A DNA stretch of 64,000 nt from Lineus longissimus (lineage: Eukaryota; Nemertea; Pilidiophora; Heteronemertea; Lineidae), in assembly GCF_910592395.1 (NCBI RefSeq), contig NC_088311.1, positions 17,050,501 to 17,114,500 of the forward strand, written 5' to 3'. The position numbers were made by a program, and so were the translations under genes. Each line of letters begins with the position of its first letter. The first letter of the stretch is position 1. The notes below the pieces were generated by a model. It was not told the DNA's origin. It saw nothing but the letters and a program-made list of their open reading frames with translations, and did not search any database. Shown piece after piece: positions 33,842 through 48,800 of this stretch.

Positions 33842-36800
33842 CTGAAATTGATAAGACAGTCCACAACTGTATTCTGACTCCAATCGCTGCCGTATGTCTC
33901 CCGTGGGCCTAGTCGTTCACAGCAAGGAAGTTATTGTTACACGAGGTTTTTTTATTAAAATAGAATAAAAGATTGGAAAACAAGAATTTTGCCATATTTT
34001 CAAAAACAGAAGATTTTGACAGAATTGAAGGGAAAACACAAGAAGAATTGAAAATGTGATAACGAAGATTAGGTAACTCTGAATAAAAAAGACACAGCCT
34101 GTGAAAAACTGTGTATCTGGGGAGACGGAATTAGTTGTGGTGGAACACATGATCTCTTTCACAAAACATAAAAGCACAGCAGCGCTTTCTGCCTGAGCTA
34201 AAAAGCCTCTTCAGCAATTCTGATCATAAATATGAAAATTTGTTGTTGTTCATGCTTGCTTCGTCACACCATTTGCTTGTAATCAGTTCGTAGTAGGCCA
34301 AGAATCTCTAGATCCGGAACATATTTAGGTATGCCATGGGAGAGCCATTTTTGCGAGGAAAATATCGAGGGACTCGGAATTCCGGACTACCAGATTACCG
34401 GCTCCGGAGTTGATAGGTCCCGCTCCTCGGTACTCATACTCATACTAACCGAGTACTGGTTCTGTAACTGACAGGTCGGTTTCCCCGGTATATTGATAGC
34501 CCCCCCCCCCCTCGTATAATAGATTCGAGAAAGAAGGTACTAACCGAGTATTGGTTCTGTAATTGACAAGTGTCTTTCCCAGGTGTTGCTTTGATCATGT
34601 CACTGTACTTCTGAGGAAAGTTGTCACTCTTGATGGACGTTATTCCTATCTTGAAATACTCTAAAATTGCGTCATGTATATGTGTGTACTGCCCCTGTAA
34701 AACGGAACAATGATAATAACTGAGACGAAGTCCCGATAGTAGCTTTCTGATGAAAGCCAAGTACGGTGACATCTGAAATGTCGAGGAACATTTAATCTAT
34801 CTTGTACTTCGGTCTGGAACATTAGCCTGTTTCTTTCGGCGATCTCTCTCCACCAGTCAGGCTCTAATACCTACAGATCGAAAAAGAGGTCTATAATGGA
34901 ATAATGTCTGTTTAAATTACTAACCATGTCTACCCAAATTATCAAAGCATTCAGGTATTCGAACCACACTCGAACATGTTAACTAACCGTGTTTTGCTCC
35001 ATGTTCGGTCTCAGTACAGAACGAGGTGAGTCAACATCTCCGAAAGTGTCCTCGAATTGAGGGACCAATGTTCGGACTCGTAGATGCTGACTTACCAGGT
35101 TCTGTGCCATGTTCGGTCTCTGCTCCCTCATTTTAGATGTTGACTTACCACATTCGGCTTCTGCTCGCTCATTTTGATAGAATACTCGCAGATTTTGACT
35201 TACTGGGTTCTGTACCATGTTAAATGTGGTCCTTGCTCCCTCATTTTGATTGCCTACTCGAAGATGTTGATTAACCAAGTCCTGTACCATGTTCGGTTTC
35301 TACTCCCTCATTTTGTGGGCATACTCGTAGATGTTGGCTTACTACATAGGTTCTGTACCATGTTCAGTCTTTGCTCCCTCAATTCGAGGAGACTTTCGGA
35401 GATGTTGACTTACCTCGTTTTGTATTATGTTTGGTCTCTGCTCCCTTATTGTAGGTGTTGACAAACCAGATTTACCACATTCGGTCTCTACAGTCTCATT
35501 TTGAGGGTTTACTCGTAGATGTTGACTTACTAGGTTCTGTACCAATGCCAGTTTCTGCTGCCACATTTGAGATGTTGACTCACCATGGCGAGGTTATGCA
35601 GTCTCTGCTCCTTCATTTTGAGGGCATACATTCGATGATGACTTACCAGGTTCTGTACCATGTTCGGTCTCTGTTCCCTCATTCTGAGTACACACTCGTA
35701 GAAGTTGACCTTTTTCTCAGCCTTTCCTTGTCGGATCAGATAGTCGATAGCGATGAAGGCCCCAGTCCTGCCTACTCCAGCACTGCAACAAACAAAGCGA
35801 ACAGTTCAAAGTTGTTTCTGTGTGTTGAAGAAGCACGCTAGTAGATATACATGTAAAAATAATCAGTTACTGTTGTTAGAACCAGTGGTTCTGTAATATT
35901 GTGCGAATTGTCGATGGAATACCATGGACGAAATACTAGTTATTATGCAATACAGCTTGCAATGAAAAACCGCCGGAGCTCATTGACGTACTTACGAGAA
36001 GCCAAGTGATACAGCAGCAACCTTTGGTCGAAAAGCTACTATATATATACTCTGAATACAATACCTTACACCAACAAATGTCTGGTTCACTTACCTGCAA
36101 TGTACCAATATGGGTACCTTCCCATACTCAGTCTCCTTCAGAACATTCGCTCTGAAGTTTAGCAAAGAGCAAGCCAACTTGGGTACATCGTGATCGGGCC
36201 AGGCGGTGAAGTGGAAGTACTTGACAATGCGCACCTCCCCATTCTGAAAGCAAACAATATTGTATGATCAAGATAATTGCGTATAACAATATAATTTTGT
36301 GTAACAGTGTGGAGTAACATGACCTTCTTTGCCGTCTTTAAATATAATAATTTCCAATAGTAGCAAAGAAAAAATAATCGCAAATTAGGATCTTTCAGGA
36401 GAACCTCTTGTTATCGTGGATACCTTGGTTATCTTTAATGCATTTTCAAAGTGATCATGGCGAGGGTCGTTTTGCATTGATAGCACATCTGTGCTCTGCC
36501 AAATCAACAGGCCCGTAGCTGACTTTTTGATCATGGAGGAAGGGGGCATACCACTTTTATCCTCAGTCAGTCCGACCAATTTGCATGAAAAACCTGTCGT
36601 TTGATGACTTTTATTGACACTTGTCCACCTACCCCATCTCTCTCTCAAGCATTTTCAAGCCAAGGTCCTGAATTAAAAAAATCAAACAAACCCATATTGA
36701 ACTGATGATAATAAGCGTACCAATGTGACCTTCAGGATCCGATTCACGTAGTCGGTAAACTTGTACTCTTCCACCAGCTGTATGGTAAATGGCCCATACG

Positions 36801-39800
36801 TGTTTTTTCCCTGGCTCGGCCAGTATTGCTCGCACTTTTTCTGAAATGAAAATTAAACATAATTTTGATTGAAGGACTGTAATGTTTTGAAGCAGAGAGA
36901 GCGCCTGTTATGACATGTGCTTTTCGTTCTTACTGTAATACTCGCCAATAAGATCCCAAGCTCGACAGTACCCGATTTCTACTACCACCTCGATGGGTAG
37001 AGCCTAAACAGCCGGGCATAATAAAAGGCCTTTCGCACCTATAAAAGGGGAGGGACATCTTGTCTTTTTTTCTTCCAATTGGTATTTAATTGTAATATGA
37101 AAAGTTCCGCTGTAGAGTCTTGACTCTTCATGACGATTACGTTGTCAACTCTTGAATAGATATCCCAAGCCTTTTATGGCTACGAAAGGCCTACTATTGT
37201 TCGGATATTTAGACTCTACCCATCGAGGCGGTGGTACAAATCGGGTATTGTCGGGCTTCGGATCTTATTGGTGAGTGGATCCAGTATATTATGACAAACT
37301 AGGGAATGCTATTTTCGAATTTTGCTTTCTTATATTATGACAAACAAGAGAAATCAAATTAAAAAACATTTGAAACAAGTATGGAAACAAAGTATGGGAG
37401 GTGATTTTGCTGGGGGCAAGTTATTCATCACGCGCATTCCAGATTCAACCGTCTTTCTTCTGACCAAATATAGTGTGTTCGTCTTTGAACAGAACTTAAT
37501 GCAAACAACCTGTTGATATCAGCGTATGTCAATAAATATCTACATTGAAAGATTCTGTTTATATTGAGGTATATAGGTCTTTCAGGCCGATTGATGTTTA
37601 CAAACCTTTTCCTTTTCTATTGTCTTGGTGAGCATGACGATGGTGTCACAGCGTTCTTGCCATATCATTCTCCATGTAGCCGTAATGGACTTAGGAAGCG
37701 GACCTGCATGTTTACAGATTTTTTGAAAGGAAGTACCAATACAAAAGTCGACGTCATAGTATGTCTATTTTCTATAGAGGTATTTTCACTGCCATGGTTA
37801 TGAGATGCCAAAGAGTGATTTGGAAATCGATGTTACGATGTTGCATTCCACTATATTGCAGGTTTTTGGATTGTTTTTATACCAATAATACATATGTCTA
37901 CTGTAGGAAACTGCAATGTTATGGTAGTGTTTGTAAAGAAACTGTAGTTCGAACACACCAGCGCTAGCACCTTCAAGAAATATATGTTTTGCGGTGGGGC
38001 TGAGGCTTATACGGTTGTTCTTCAGAAGACAGTGTTGAACAAATACGATGATATTTGGCTGTTTTATATATATATACGTCTAGTATCTTCCTGTTTAATC
38101 GAAATATTCATTGGTTTGTCTTAGCCTCTGTGACGAATTTTATTCTGATAAAATATTCTTTGTAACATGTATGCGTTTTTGTAATTAATGACAGATAATA
38201 AAATGATAAATTCATCTTACCCTGAGAAGCAATGTAAGCTTTCTCCTTATCATAACCCTGCAAATGCAAAAATAGAGCATCATGCTGGAGTCCATCCGAA
38301 TCTGAATCTAGTCTCTGGTTAATGTTAGTGCATTTATTTAATTGTCTTTCAAATGCAATTTGTTGATAGACACTTAACACGTGAGTATATACTAGTATGC
38401 CGTACATGCGTGCTTCGCAAGTAATATTGAATCCGATGATCCGACGATCGGACACGCACGGAAAATTACAGCTACGAATTGGCAAATTCAGAGGTGTTTT
38501 CTTCTGAAATACATATATAAGGGCAAACGTCATCCTGATATGCTTTCTAGATGCAGACTAGAGTCACACGACCACTTACATGGATGTAACTTGCATTGAT
38601 GTAGTCCGATTGCTCTTCTCCAATGGGCTGAAGGATAACACGACTGTGATCATCTGAAAAATAATCACACATGCTAGCGAGTAGTAACTATAGTCCATTC
38701 GTAAATGCAATCTAATCTGTACTTGGTAAATGTTATACTAAGATTGTAAGATTTGATTAACCATGGCAAGGATATAATTTCTTTGTAAAATGTTTTGTGT
38801 ACATTGACGAAGTGCATTCAGGGATGTAGACATTTTCCGCTCTGTACGGTTTATTTCTTGATCAATCTGGTCTAAATCTTCGGGTAATTATATTTTCCTG
38901 TCCATCCACTCGGCATGTGCCAAGCATAAATGAGAAATACCCAGAAACAAAATACTACCTATCCAGGTGCCTCCCCCCTCCCCCCAAATGACTACTTCTG
39001 GACTGACAATCTTGAATCTTAAAAATCCTGTTTGGTTTGAGAAAAAATTCAAAGAAATCCGACCAGCAGTATTTTGGGCGAAGCGGATATAATATTAAGG
39101 AAAGGACTATAATCTACAGTACATTCCCCGTAGAAGCAGCATGTGGTCTATGTCTATCGATCTGCAAATACGTATACAAAAACACTTAAAGGACCATTGG
39201 CATTATTAAGGGTAATATTACCCAGCTCTCGGCTGCCCAGTCACAAGTAGTTTCCATCAAGAAATTGCACAAAAAATGGACAAATTCAAAATCTGACTGA
39301 ATTATCACGCTTTTCCGATGTTGACTCCGATTTGACCCGAGTTAGCTCTCCATGCGTCAACCCTTTAAGCATTGAACGATGCACTAGTGAGGGGTTTCCT
39401 GGAGCTATGGATCTACCCTGTGACGTCTGATATCGATTTTTCCGACGTCACACTGATGGCGCTTGATTACCCCGCAACTGCGACGATAAATGGAAATGAC
39501 GGGGTGACTTGAGCTCGGATCTCTGCGTGCACTCACGTGGCGGGAAAGGTCTTTCGTGCCATGCATACTAGAAATGACGAATAACGCGTTTTTCTACTAT
39601 AAAATTGGAAAAGCATCGATCACGTTTGGAAAAATAGTTTACTGATGAACCACGGGAAGAACCAACATATACCGCAATAAAAAGCCGCCCATTCCTTTAA
39701 ATACCGTGAAATGAAATGCTTACAAGTTATTATGTTCTTGTAGCGGTTAAGCACGTTGTTTCCTGGTTTCTTCGCTTCTTTGGTTGACCTTACAACATCC

Positions 39801-42800
39801 ACTGGCAATTCCTGAAGCAAGGAAGGGTATCTGATAGCACGGATGTATAGCACGATTATTTCAGTTATAGTGCTATACATCCGTGCTGTTCTTTTAAAAG
39901 AAATATCTGTACAACTCCGGGTTTTTTTAATGAATCGCTTCTGCAGAGAAAATTCTGGTTATAGGATAGTCCCGAATTATATACATGTATAATTGAAGAA
40001 TACGTATAGCCCCAATCTTATTGACGGGAAAACGCCTTACCTTCATTATTTGCACCAACGTGTTACCCTCATAAGTGTCATAGTTTTACCTATGATTTGT
40101 CAATTTATTATATACATGTAATAGACTATTGAAAAAATCTGTACTGACTTATTAAATACTGTACATTTTTAAAGGGACAACTTGGGCGTTGGCTTTACCA
40201 GGCCAGGCGGACAATACCTCAGCCTGCAACCATGCGCGCCACCACTCTTTTATCAACTAATGCTGATAACTAATAATGATTTTCGCCAGTGTTGCGAGGC
40301 AGTTTTGGACCATGGTTTGGACTAGAACGGGTGGTATAAAGGCCATGTAGAATTAGCGGAATGAGCGGATTCTGTAAAAAATATAATTTCATACAAAATG
40401 GAACTTAAGGAATTCATTAAGTTTTAATTTGTTAGATACGCCACAAAGATTATTTGAAAATCGCTTTTTACAGTCATTAAGCCATGACTCGCAATGAGGG
40501 TATGAAAACTGGTCCGTAGGGACAGTTTAGTTCAGTCGGTAGCCGCGCGCAGCGCTGTATTACGTTACCTCCTTTCGTCTTCAGAGTTCAGGCATGGCGA
40601 GAATCATCGCGACAAATATTGGCTTTTCCAGGTGATTGAAGCCCAGAATCCACTCATTCCGCTTATTCGGCTAATTCTACATGGCCTGGTATAAATGCAA
40701 TCCGAGTAAAAAAGATCAACCATTATCGTAACATGCCTTTGACAACAAAATGTAAGCAACTTACTCCAAACTCATCCTTAAATTCCAATGCTCTATTGCC
40801 CCTGATACTCTTGACATAAGGAGCCAGATCAGAAATCGTTACGGTTCGACCTTGCAGATTTGAATACCCCTTTCCAGTATCGACGGGGACAACTGGCAAA
40901 GTTGACACTGAAACAAAAAATTGGTCTTTATCAATTATTGATGATGGTTCTTCTTCAAGAAAATCTATTTGTGCTATCCTTATACCTCGCATTGTAATTA
41001 GGTCAGAATGTTTGTAAAATGACACCTCGGGGCTATTTTCGATTCTCACCATTTTCTGTTTGAAGAACTCCACACTCGAATTCCTGTATAATGCTAAGAC
41101 TTGTTATTTCATGCTGCTGGATTTCGAGTGATTCGGCTGCTTGTTCTTTACTTCTACGCTTTTTCCTGTTAGAATATAGAGCAGAAGGAAATATAGACCT
41201 CGTTTTAAGCAAGTTATTCATTAGGCTCACGGGGCCTCTTTTGGCTCTTCGAAACATGACGTCCTATTACGTTTTTACATGCTTCGTTCTCCAAACAACG
41301 GAATATTTACAGAAAGCATACGTGACGTTTTAGCATTTTTTCGAACAGACTCAAATATAACATAGAGTTTAAGGAATTGATACCTCATTGTCGTTATTTG
41401 TTGTCTCACGAAACACCGCGAGGAATCTAAATGCTATGGTTGCCTTACCATAATCACTGCCGCTAAAACGAGGCACAATGCAATATGCACTATAAACAGG
41501 TGTACATTGTAACCAAGCCGTTTAAGAATTGTAGGCGTATGGCATCGATTACTGCAAAAACGTCTCTGAACACTCGCAACGCTAACGTAACTGTACCTAC
41601 CTTACAATAATGACCACGGGAATAATGATGGCCGCAAGAACAATTATCATTACAATAACCAGTCCAGCTAACAGGCCAACATTAGTCTCAGCTACAACCA
41701 CAACGGAAAAGAAATAAAAAAGCATTTTCAGGGATGGTACTCGTTGTTCTGATTCAAAGTGATATGATAATTAATAACCAAGCAATATACCCGTGGCGCA
41801 GGCAGGTTCAAATGGGCTTTTTCTTGAGCTGCACGGGCCGAAGGATTACATTGCAATGAAAATATAAGGCAAATTAAACCAACCAATTGTCCACAGACCA
41901 GGACATCAATTGGTCCAATAGAGATAATGAGGCAATGTCAACATGCCTCGTTCCTCAGTCAGCAATATGCCCCTTTTTATACGGAGAAGAAAAAGGACAT
42001 GAAGGAGAACTTAGATAGGCCTTCACATGTCATGTCGGCTGCCCAATGGCTCGAACCAATTACAATATTACTATTATAACTTTAAATGCGTGCTCCTCCT
42101 AGCAATGTCTCGGGCAAGGCACTTAGTCGAAAGGCAAGCTGGAGGTTCAGCACCGTGAGCAGCAACTTGATAGGCCATGCCAAGAGTGCCTCTTCAGATA
42201 CATCAAGTATTGAAAGCTGTGGTAGAGCACTTTTAGACTGACCAGAATCCAGAATTCAGAATTCCAAAATTAACGCCCGCCAAGACATACTCTCAGGAGA
42301 GGCTTTGTTGTCATCCGATCTAAACTGACGGAGGAGTTTATACATTACAAACTATTACACCTCTACGTCCATTATTGTAGTGATGCTGTACGAAATGAAG
42401 GGCCAGTTTTGACAAGAAAAATATAACGATTACACTACTCTAGCTTCGCACGCCTAACGTCCAATGTGGTAAGCCAGTGTATGCGAACATTTTGGTGGGC
42501 CTACGGCAGGAACGAGTTTCTTTAGGCCTATACTTGATTGACCAGCAGCGTCAATGACAATAAGCTTGAATAGAAGGCCTGAAAATTACCCCATTACGGG
42601 CCTAGAAATTTGCACTGTGTAAAGATCCAGAAGTATTAAGGTAGCAGGAAGGGGTGGGCGTTTGTGGTTTCTGAGTGTGAGGGGGTATGTGGTTTCAGTA
42701 TAAGATCTTTTATTGTAGCAATGCGAATATGTAAGCGATTTTGGTTAGGTCCGTCATAACAAAGAGTGACTCAATTAACCACTCTCTTGATTACAGCGGC

Positions 42801-45800
42801 CGCCTCAGCGCCATCACACGGGGCCTAATGGTATCAGACTAAGTAGCTTCACGAGATATGCACCATTCTGGGAAAACTCAATCGGGAAGTATGCTCCTCG
42901 AGTCATTAGCATGATATAATCTTTACTCCAGCTCGAGGTAATCTTGCGCAGGGTTTCTTCGGCCCAGATACATTGTGGTGGAAAACGTCTAGTACAAAGA
43001 ACGCCTGGCTTGCGCCAGACTAATAAGTGAAGAAGGTCTGGCTGCACGAGACTTTTGTGATAAAAATGACCATTGCAGAGACTCTGTGACGTAGGCATAT
43101 ACTTTTTACAATTAAAAATTAAAAATTCTCAAAAGACGATAAGGAATGATTATTTATTAACATTTCCTGAACTATATGCCTTCTAATTATCACTTTACAT
43201 AAATAGATTGGCGATAGGTCGCGTGCTTTTCTTTCCTCGTGACAATATACAGCAAAATAGTTACAACCCCATAATCGCGCTATAAGTCCATAATGAGATC
43301 ACGGTTTAACCGTTATAAATGTTACGCCAGCTTGGCTATTTTCCCGCTACGCGGCGCGCTGGGTCCTTGCGTCTAGCTGGACGCTAGAAGTGAGAAACTA
43401 GAGTATATGGAGAGTGGTTGCTATTGCACAGGCGAATAAAGATCCATGACCAGTTATTCAATACTTACACATTGATGACCCACGCGATCAATTAAAACGC
43501 AAGTTTAACTGGCAACACCTATCAAAGATTAGATGGGTGTTATCAGTTAGACTGGCGTTTTAATGAATCATCGTTGAGTAATTAATAAACTAATTCTGTA
43601 TCTTCACGCATTTCAATTTTTTCATATAGAATGGCGATGTCGATGTTCAAATACATACAACAAGGGAAAAACATGTGTTCTCCTATAAATTCTTTGGCCA
43701 TGACAATTGACAATTAATTGCCTTACATGTGCATCTAAAACGTTATTTACATGCACCTAAATTTGGTTACAGATCTATACATGTATATTTAAAATATATC
43801 GAAAACGTATAAAGATTATTTTACGTCCCTGGTTACTTACATGTACTGTTCTCTTTGGTGAGGACACTCATGACCTCAGTCCACTCTCCACCGCCATATG
43901 ATGTGAATGCTCGCGCCTGAAAGACGGCAAAATCAATAAAACCTCCTTCACCACTGTATCTTAGGCATGTTACATGTAGGTGTAAACGAATGTATCTTCA
44001 TGTTTTGAAGTTGTCCATTATTTGGTTATTTCGACCGCACGACCTTGATGGTACACTATTTATAACCTCGACCTTTTACCATCCAGCGGGAAACTGGCAT
44101 CGACCTGCATAAATGCACCAAGTTTCGCGGGTATCGGTTCATTAGTTTGTTGGCAGTAAGTCCATGTGCGTGACTTGGGCAATATAACCTTAGCTTTTGA
44201 CCTTATGACCTTGTCCTTTGACCTCGTTTACGATTAAGGGCATTCTGTATGTGTGTAAAGTTTGATCGAAATCGCGACATTAGTTTGGTGACAATTTGCC
44301 CGTGTGCGTAATTTGGACCATATGACCTTGACTCTTGGCATTCTGACCTTGACCTTTGACCTCGTTGTCCATTAACTACACTTGAATACCCTCGATATAG
44401 ATTTTGGAATTCCCGATTTCTGGGATGTATATACGTAACATAATTGGCATTATCATACAGTTTAATAAGAAATGTTTTGCTTGACGGAGCCAGTTTTGCG
44501 AATAACGTTCTCAGGACGAGTGTGGAGGACAAATGCAAGCAAAAAATCTTATCAAAATGATTTTCGTCCGCCATTCCTTGGATGTTTGGTCCCATTCCGG
44601 GATGTTTGGTCCCATTTCTGAGCTCTTTGTTGTTCGAAGGGGATAATACTTCACATTTCTTTTGTTTCCGTTAGCAGACGACAGAAAATGCCTCGCTTTG
44701 ACTGAAAATGACTCACTTTGGTGGGATGCTCGGTCCCATAACCCCCCCCCCCCAACCCCTGAACAAGCAGACTGACAGACAGTTAAACGGTCCTCAAATT
44801 ATTATATGATGCCAATATCATGTTAACCATTAACCACAGCTCGTAACCGTTTTGAGCTATTCAATTGGTAGAGTAAATATCTACGGTCGACCGAAACCCC
44901 ATGGCCATAGGAATTAGAATTATACGCCTCTGAGAAAATCGACTTGATGGGGATGAGATGTTTGTATGGGTTTACCTTGAAATTGTACGTTGTGTTTAGC
45001 TTCAGATTGTTGAAGGTGAGGGTAAGATTGGTTGGTCCTTGGCTGGAGACCGTATGGTTCAGACTGCCCCTCTCCCACATTGCAAGGTCATATTTCTGGA
45101 TAACTCCATATGGTTGGTCTGGCTGGGTGATTTTGATGGACACGGAAGTGAGACTTCCCCCAATTTTCACAATGGTCGGCACTGACGGAACTGAAACAGG
45201 ACAAACAAGCATTGTACTTCAATGCCGATCTACCGTCGTTGTGCCTAATTATCCATCCTTCTTAGAGGAGTAGACTTTAGGACTGATGTTCACCGCCGGT
45301 AAGTCGGCATGAGTACTTGAGACATTTAGCAGCCAGCTGTATTATAACCAAGGATTATTCAAGAAAGCCGTTTTTAAGCTTGGATAGGCATTTCCTGTGA
45401 TTAATAGGCCCCAAATGTATATAAGCTCGCCTTATATAGTATTTTGCCATAACATAATATACTTGGAACGTGACCATCAGAACAACGGTAATAGATCAGT
45501 CAAAATGAAAAAATGATAATGTTACTATAAATTTTTCATGGTAGTCCCCCGGGACTTTCAAAGGCGTTTTCCAAAAAGTACAAGGGCAAATCACTGGCAA
45601 TCTTGAAAAAGGGCTTTTCTCATTGAATTTCAACAATATACCTCAAAATTGTCGGAGGATCGTTTTCATAGCCCCTGCCCCTCCCCCTGTGCGTCCTATT
45701 TGTTTATAAATGCATACCTGCATGAATGATTGATATAACAGAACCTAGTAAAAGAGGCAACTTTATATGATAATTCTAAGACAGTTACCATCTTCTGCTG

Positions 45801-48800
45801 TTGTTATCTTCTGAAGCTTATGTTTCTCTTGTCCATCGGGACTTGTCACAGCCGCCTTGATGTCATATTCTGTGAATGCTGTAAGGTTGTGGAGAGTGTA
45901 AGTTTGGTCTGCCTCTGTTAATTTCATGTAGCTTGATTCGGTGGTTTTCCTGGCGTACACGTGGAAATCCTTAAAGCAGTCAGCTAACATCTCTGGTTTC
46001 TGAAACATCATTGGTTGATGGTCACAAAAATTTATGAAAAGATGTTTGGCTGAGAAAGGGACTTTTTATTACACACTCCTTACGAATTTGTTGAAACTTG
46101 GTATTTATAGTATGTACAGCGGCAATAATGCCGGAAGTTTATATTTCGTACGTTTTTACGCAATTGAACATTATCAAATTCATCTACAAATTTTGAAAAT
46201 TTTCAACGAACGGCGTAGGCCTTTGAAATAATCTGACTGGAAAAAAGTATGAAAACGAATTTTTAAAAACGATTTATACCTGTGCGTGTATTGTAAGGGA
46301 TACTCTGTTTGGCCAGGCACCTCCTCCCACAACTGAGTCCGATTGCGTTATCATCGGTGAACCCATGTAGCCTTTAATATTAAACGAAATAAATTTTTAA
46401 AAGAAATTGCCAAACACATTAATCCTATATTATCAGTTGCAAAATATAACCTGCCCACAAAATGTCAAATGTCAAACCTTTGGTTAACTCTTTGCAACCA
46501 CACTCTGTATTATCCGGGCCCGAGGCAGGCCGAAATGGTTTTATATAGCTGGGATATGGCACTAAAACTGGTGCAGTATTTTTACCCTAAAAATTTGAGC
46601 ATTTTTTACTCAAACAGGCAATGCAGCTGAGTACATGACTTTGTATTTCAAACAGAAGAATAAATATTTGTCTTCGAAAGCGAATTGTGAGTATGGTTTT
46701 GGAGTAGTTTTAGAGAAGTTTTAAACCATCGATGATGAATCACATTGAGGGGCTGATGCATTATATATGTTTTTTGGTAAAAAAAGTGATGTTTTCAAAT
46801 TACCTGCACATGATTCAGTTCGAAAGTGTTCAACTGACCCATTTACTTCCTCACTTTTCGTGGAGATTTTATATATGAGCTGCACATGGAAGCTGTATTC
46901 TGTCGATGGCTTGAGACCGGTCACGTTATGCTTCACATTTTCCTGGCTCGGGAATTGTTCGGCGTGGACAGTTGAAGAAGTTGACGAGTGTTCCATGTAT
47001 CTCAGAACAAACCGATCAAATTTGCCGGCATCAAAGGCACTGTCGTGAAGGGTGTACTGCCACCGGACACTGACGGAAGACGGGGTGGAGAGACCATCCT
47101 TTGTAACTGCTGGTACCCCTTTAAATACAAGATGATGTAATTAAAGAAATGCAGTTTGATCCGTAAGCCTCAGATAGACTATTACTGAATACATTTATTG
47201 GTAGAGAAAATGACTGTAGAGAAAATTCGTTCAGCCTGATTTTGATAGCAGTTGGCCATCAGATGAGTGTGGATTCCTAAACCAAGAACGCCAAGACACC
47301 CAGTCAAATGGCGCAGAAGATGGATCGAGCAAGCCGGAACTAGTGGAATAAGGATACCGAACTGGAGGTTTTGGCTGTCACACCGAAACCGCGGGGGTCG
47401 ACAGCCGATGATTCGGCCAACATTTTGCTCCACCCTCGCGGTTTTTGAGACAATCAGCAGTGAGGTATTACTATCTATTCTAAAACATCTCAAATTAAAC
47501 AACGCACAATTGTTTTTTGACTGCTTTCATAATTTGCACCAACCCAAGCGGTTTTCATGGTCGCTGAATTCAAAACGAGGCTTTGTTGGCGCATAGTGCA
47601 TTTTACACTGTAAACTGCGGTTTCTTATAAATTTAGATGTTTTAGAATGTCTTATTATCTCGTGTCACCATTTGGTAATCAATCCTTCCTGATATCGGTA
47701 ATGGCCGTCGGAGGACTATTTCTGTTGCATACGTTATCACCGTTTATCTATATGTATACCATGGAATAGCCACACCATGCTCAACCTGTCCCTTCAAGAA
47801 GTTTCATTAATAGATCTGTTGGCTTTTCATACGATTATTGCTCCCAGCAGGACTATAAAAATCATTGAAGTCCAAAACCCCACACAACACTAGCGAAAAT
47901 CATCATTAGATCAGCTTTGTGTGACACCACATTTGAAGTCCATAATGACGAGCAGGGGCACATTATTCTCCTGGTTATCCCAAGCTCAGGTCGTCCTTCT
48001 TATGAATCCTTCCTTGCACGATTCTTACCTATGTTACAGTAAGGGCCTGTGAAGCGATCGTTACACTCAGATGGACACTGTCCTGTCTTGTCATCGCACT
48101 TTTCATCATTGGCACATTGGCATTGGTTGTTGCAGTTGGGGCCATAGCGCTTGTTGTGGCATTCTGATAGATGCGCAAAGTTCAATAAATTAGAATTCTA
48201 CAGTCTTTTTTAAACAACTTCATACTGGCATATACAGCTGCATAACTTTAGGGTTGTGATGCTGCTGACAAACATGACAAAGGTGTGATTTACCACGCTC
48301 GTTAGTCATTTTCTAGGTAACTCAGTCGAACGCTACAAGAACACATGCTGACAAAATTCCCAGAAGTATAGGAGCAGTGTGGGAGGAGCTAAAGTGATAA
48401 AAAGCCTGCATAGGGCTGGCTTTACGTGACCTTGCTGACACGAACCTCTAAATTGGAAAGCCTGTACGCTCACTTCGCACAATGTTAGAGAAGACGATGG
48501 TTCCATTCGTTGGATCTTCAGGCGTTTTCCAACAACAGGACCCGTCGTGTCACATTTAATTTCTTGTGCTCGACTAAACTGTACTGTTCCAGTTTCATGA
48601 TGGCAGAGATTTTCATCTATCAAGATCTTAAAATTCGTCAGTTTGTCTGCAATGATGACAAAACGCACATACTATTAAGAACAAATAGGAGGAGCAAATA
48701 GGAGGAGCTGCATGTACATACTGTTTTTAACACGTACATCGCCGACTTATACAGTCACGGGTGACTGAGTGCCATTGTCTCGAAAACAGTAGGCAGATTT

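Noticed and set aside
34979-35566. Minus-strand frames rich in VSQHLRV and MREQRPNM
   Set aside because: Not separate genes; they are the junction satellite derived from the D1 exon end, broken by stops.
42814-43098. Minus-strand 94-codon frame in an RPTP intron
   Set aside because: No motif recognised; including it would not fit the exon phases of the RPTP.
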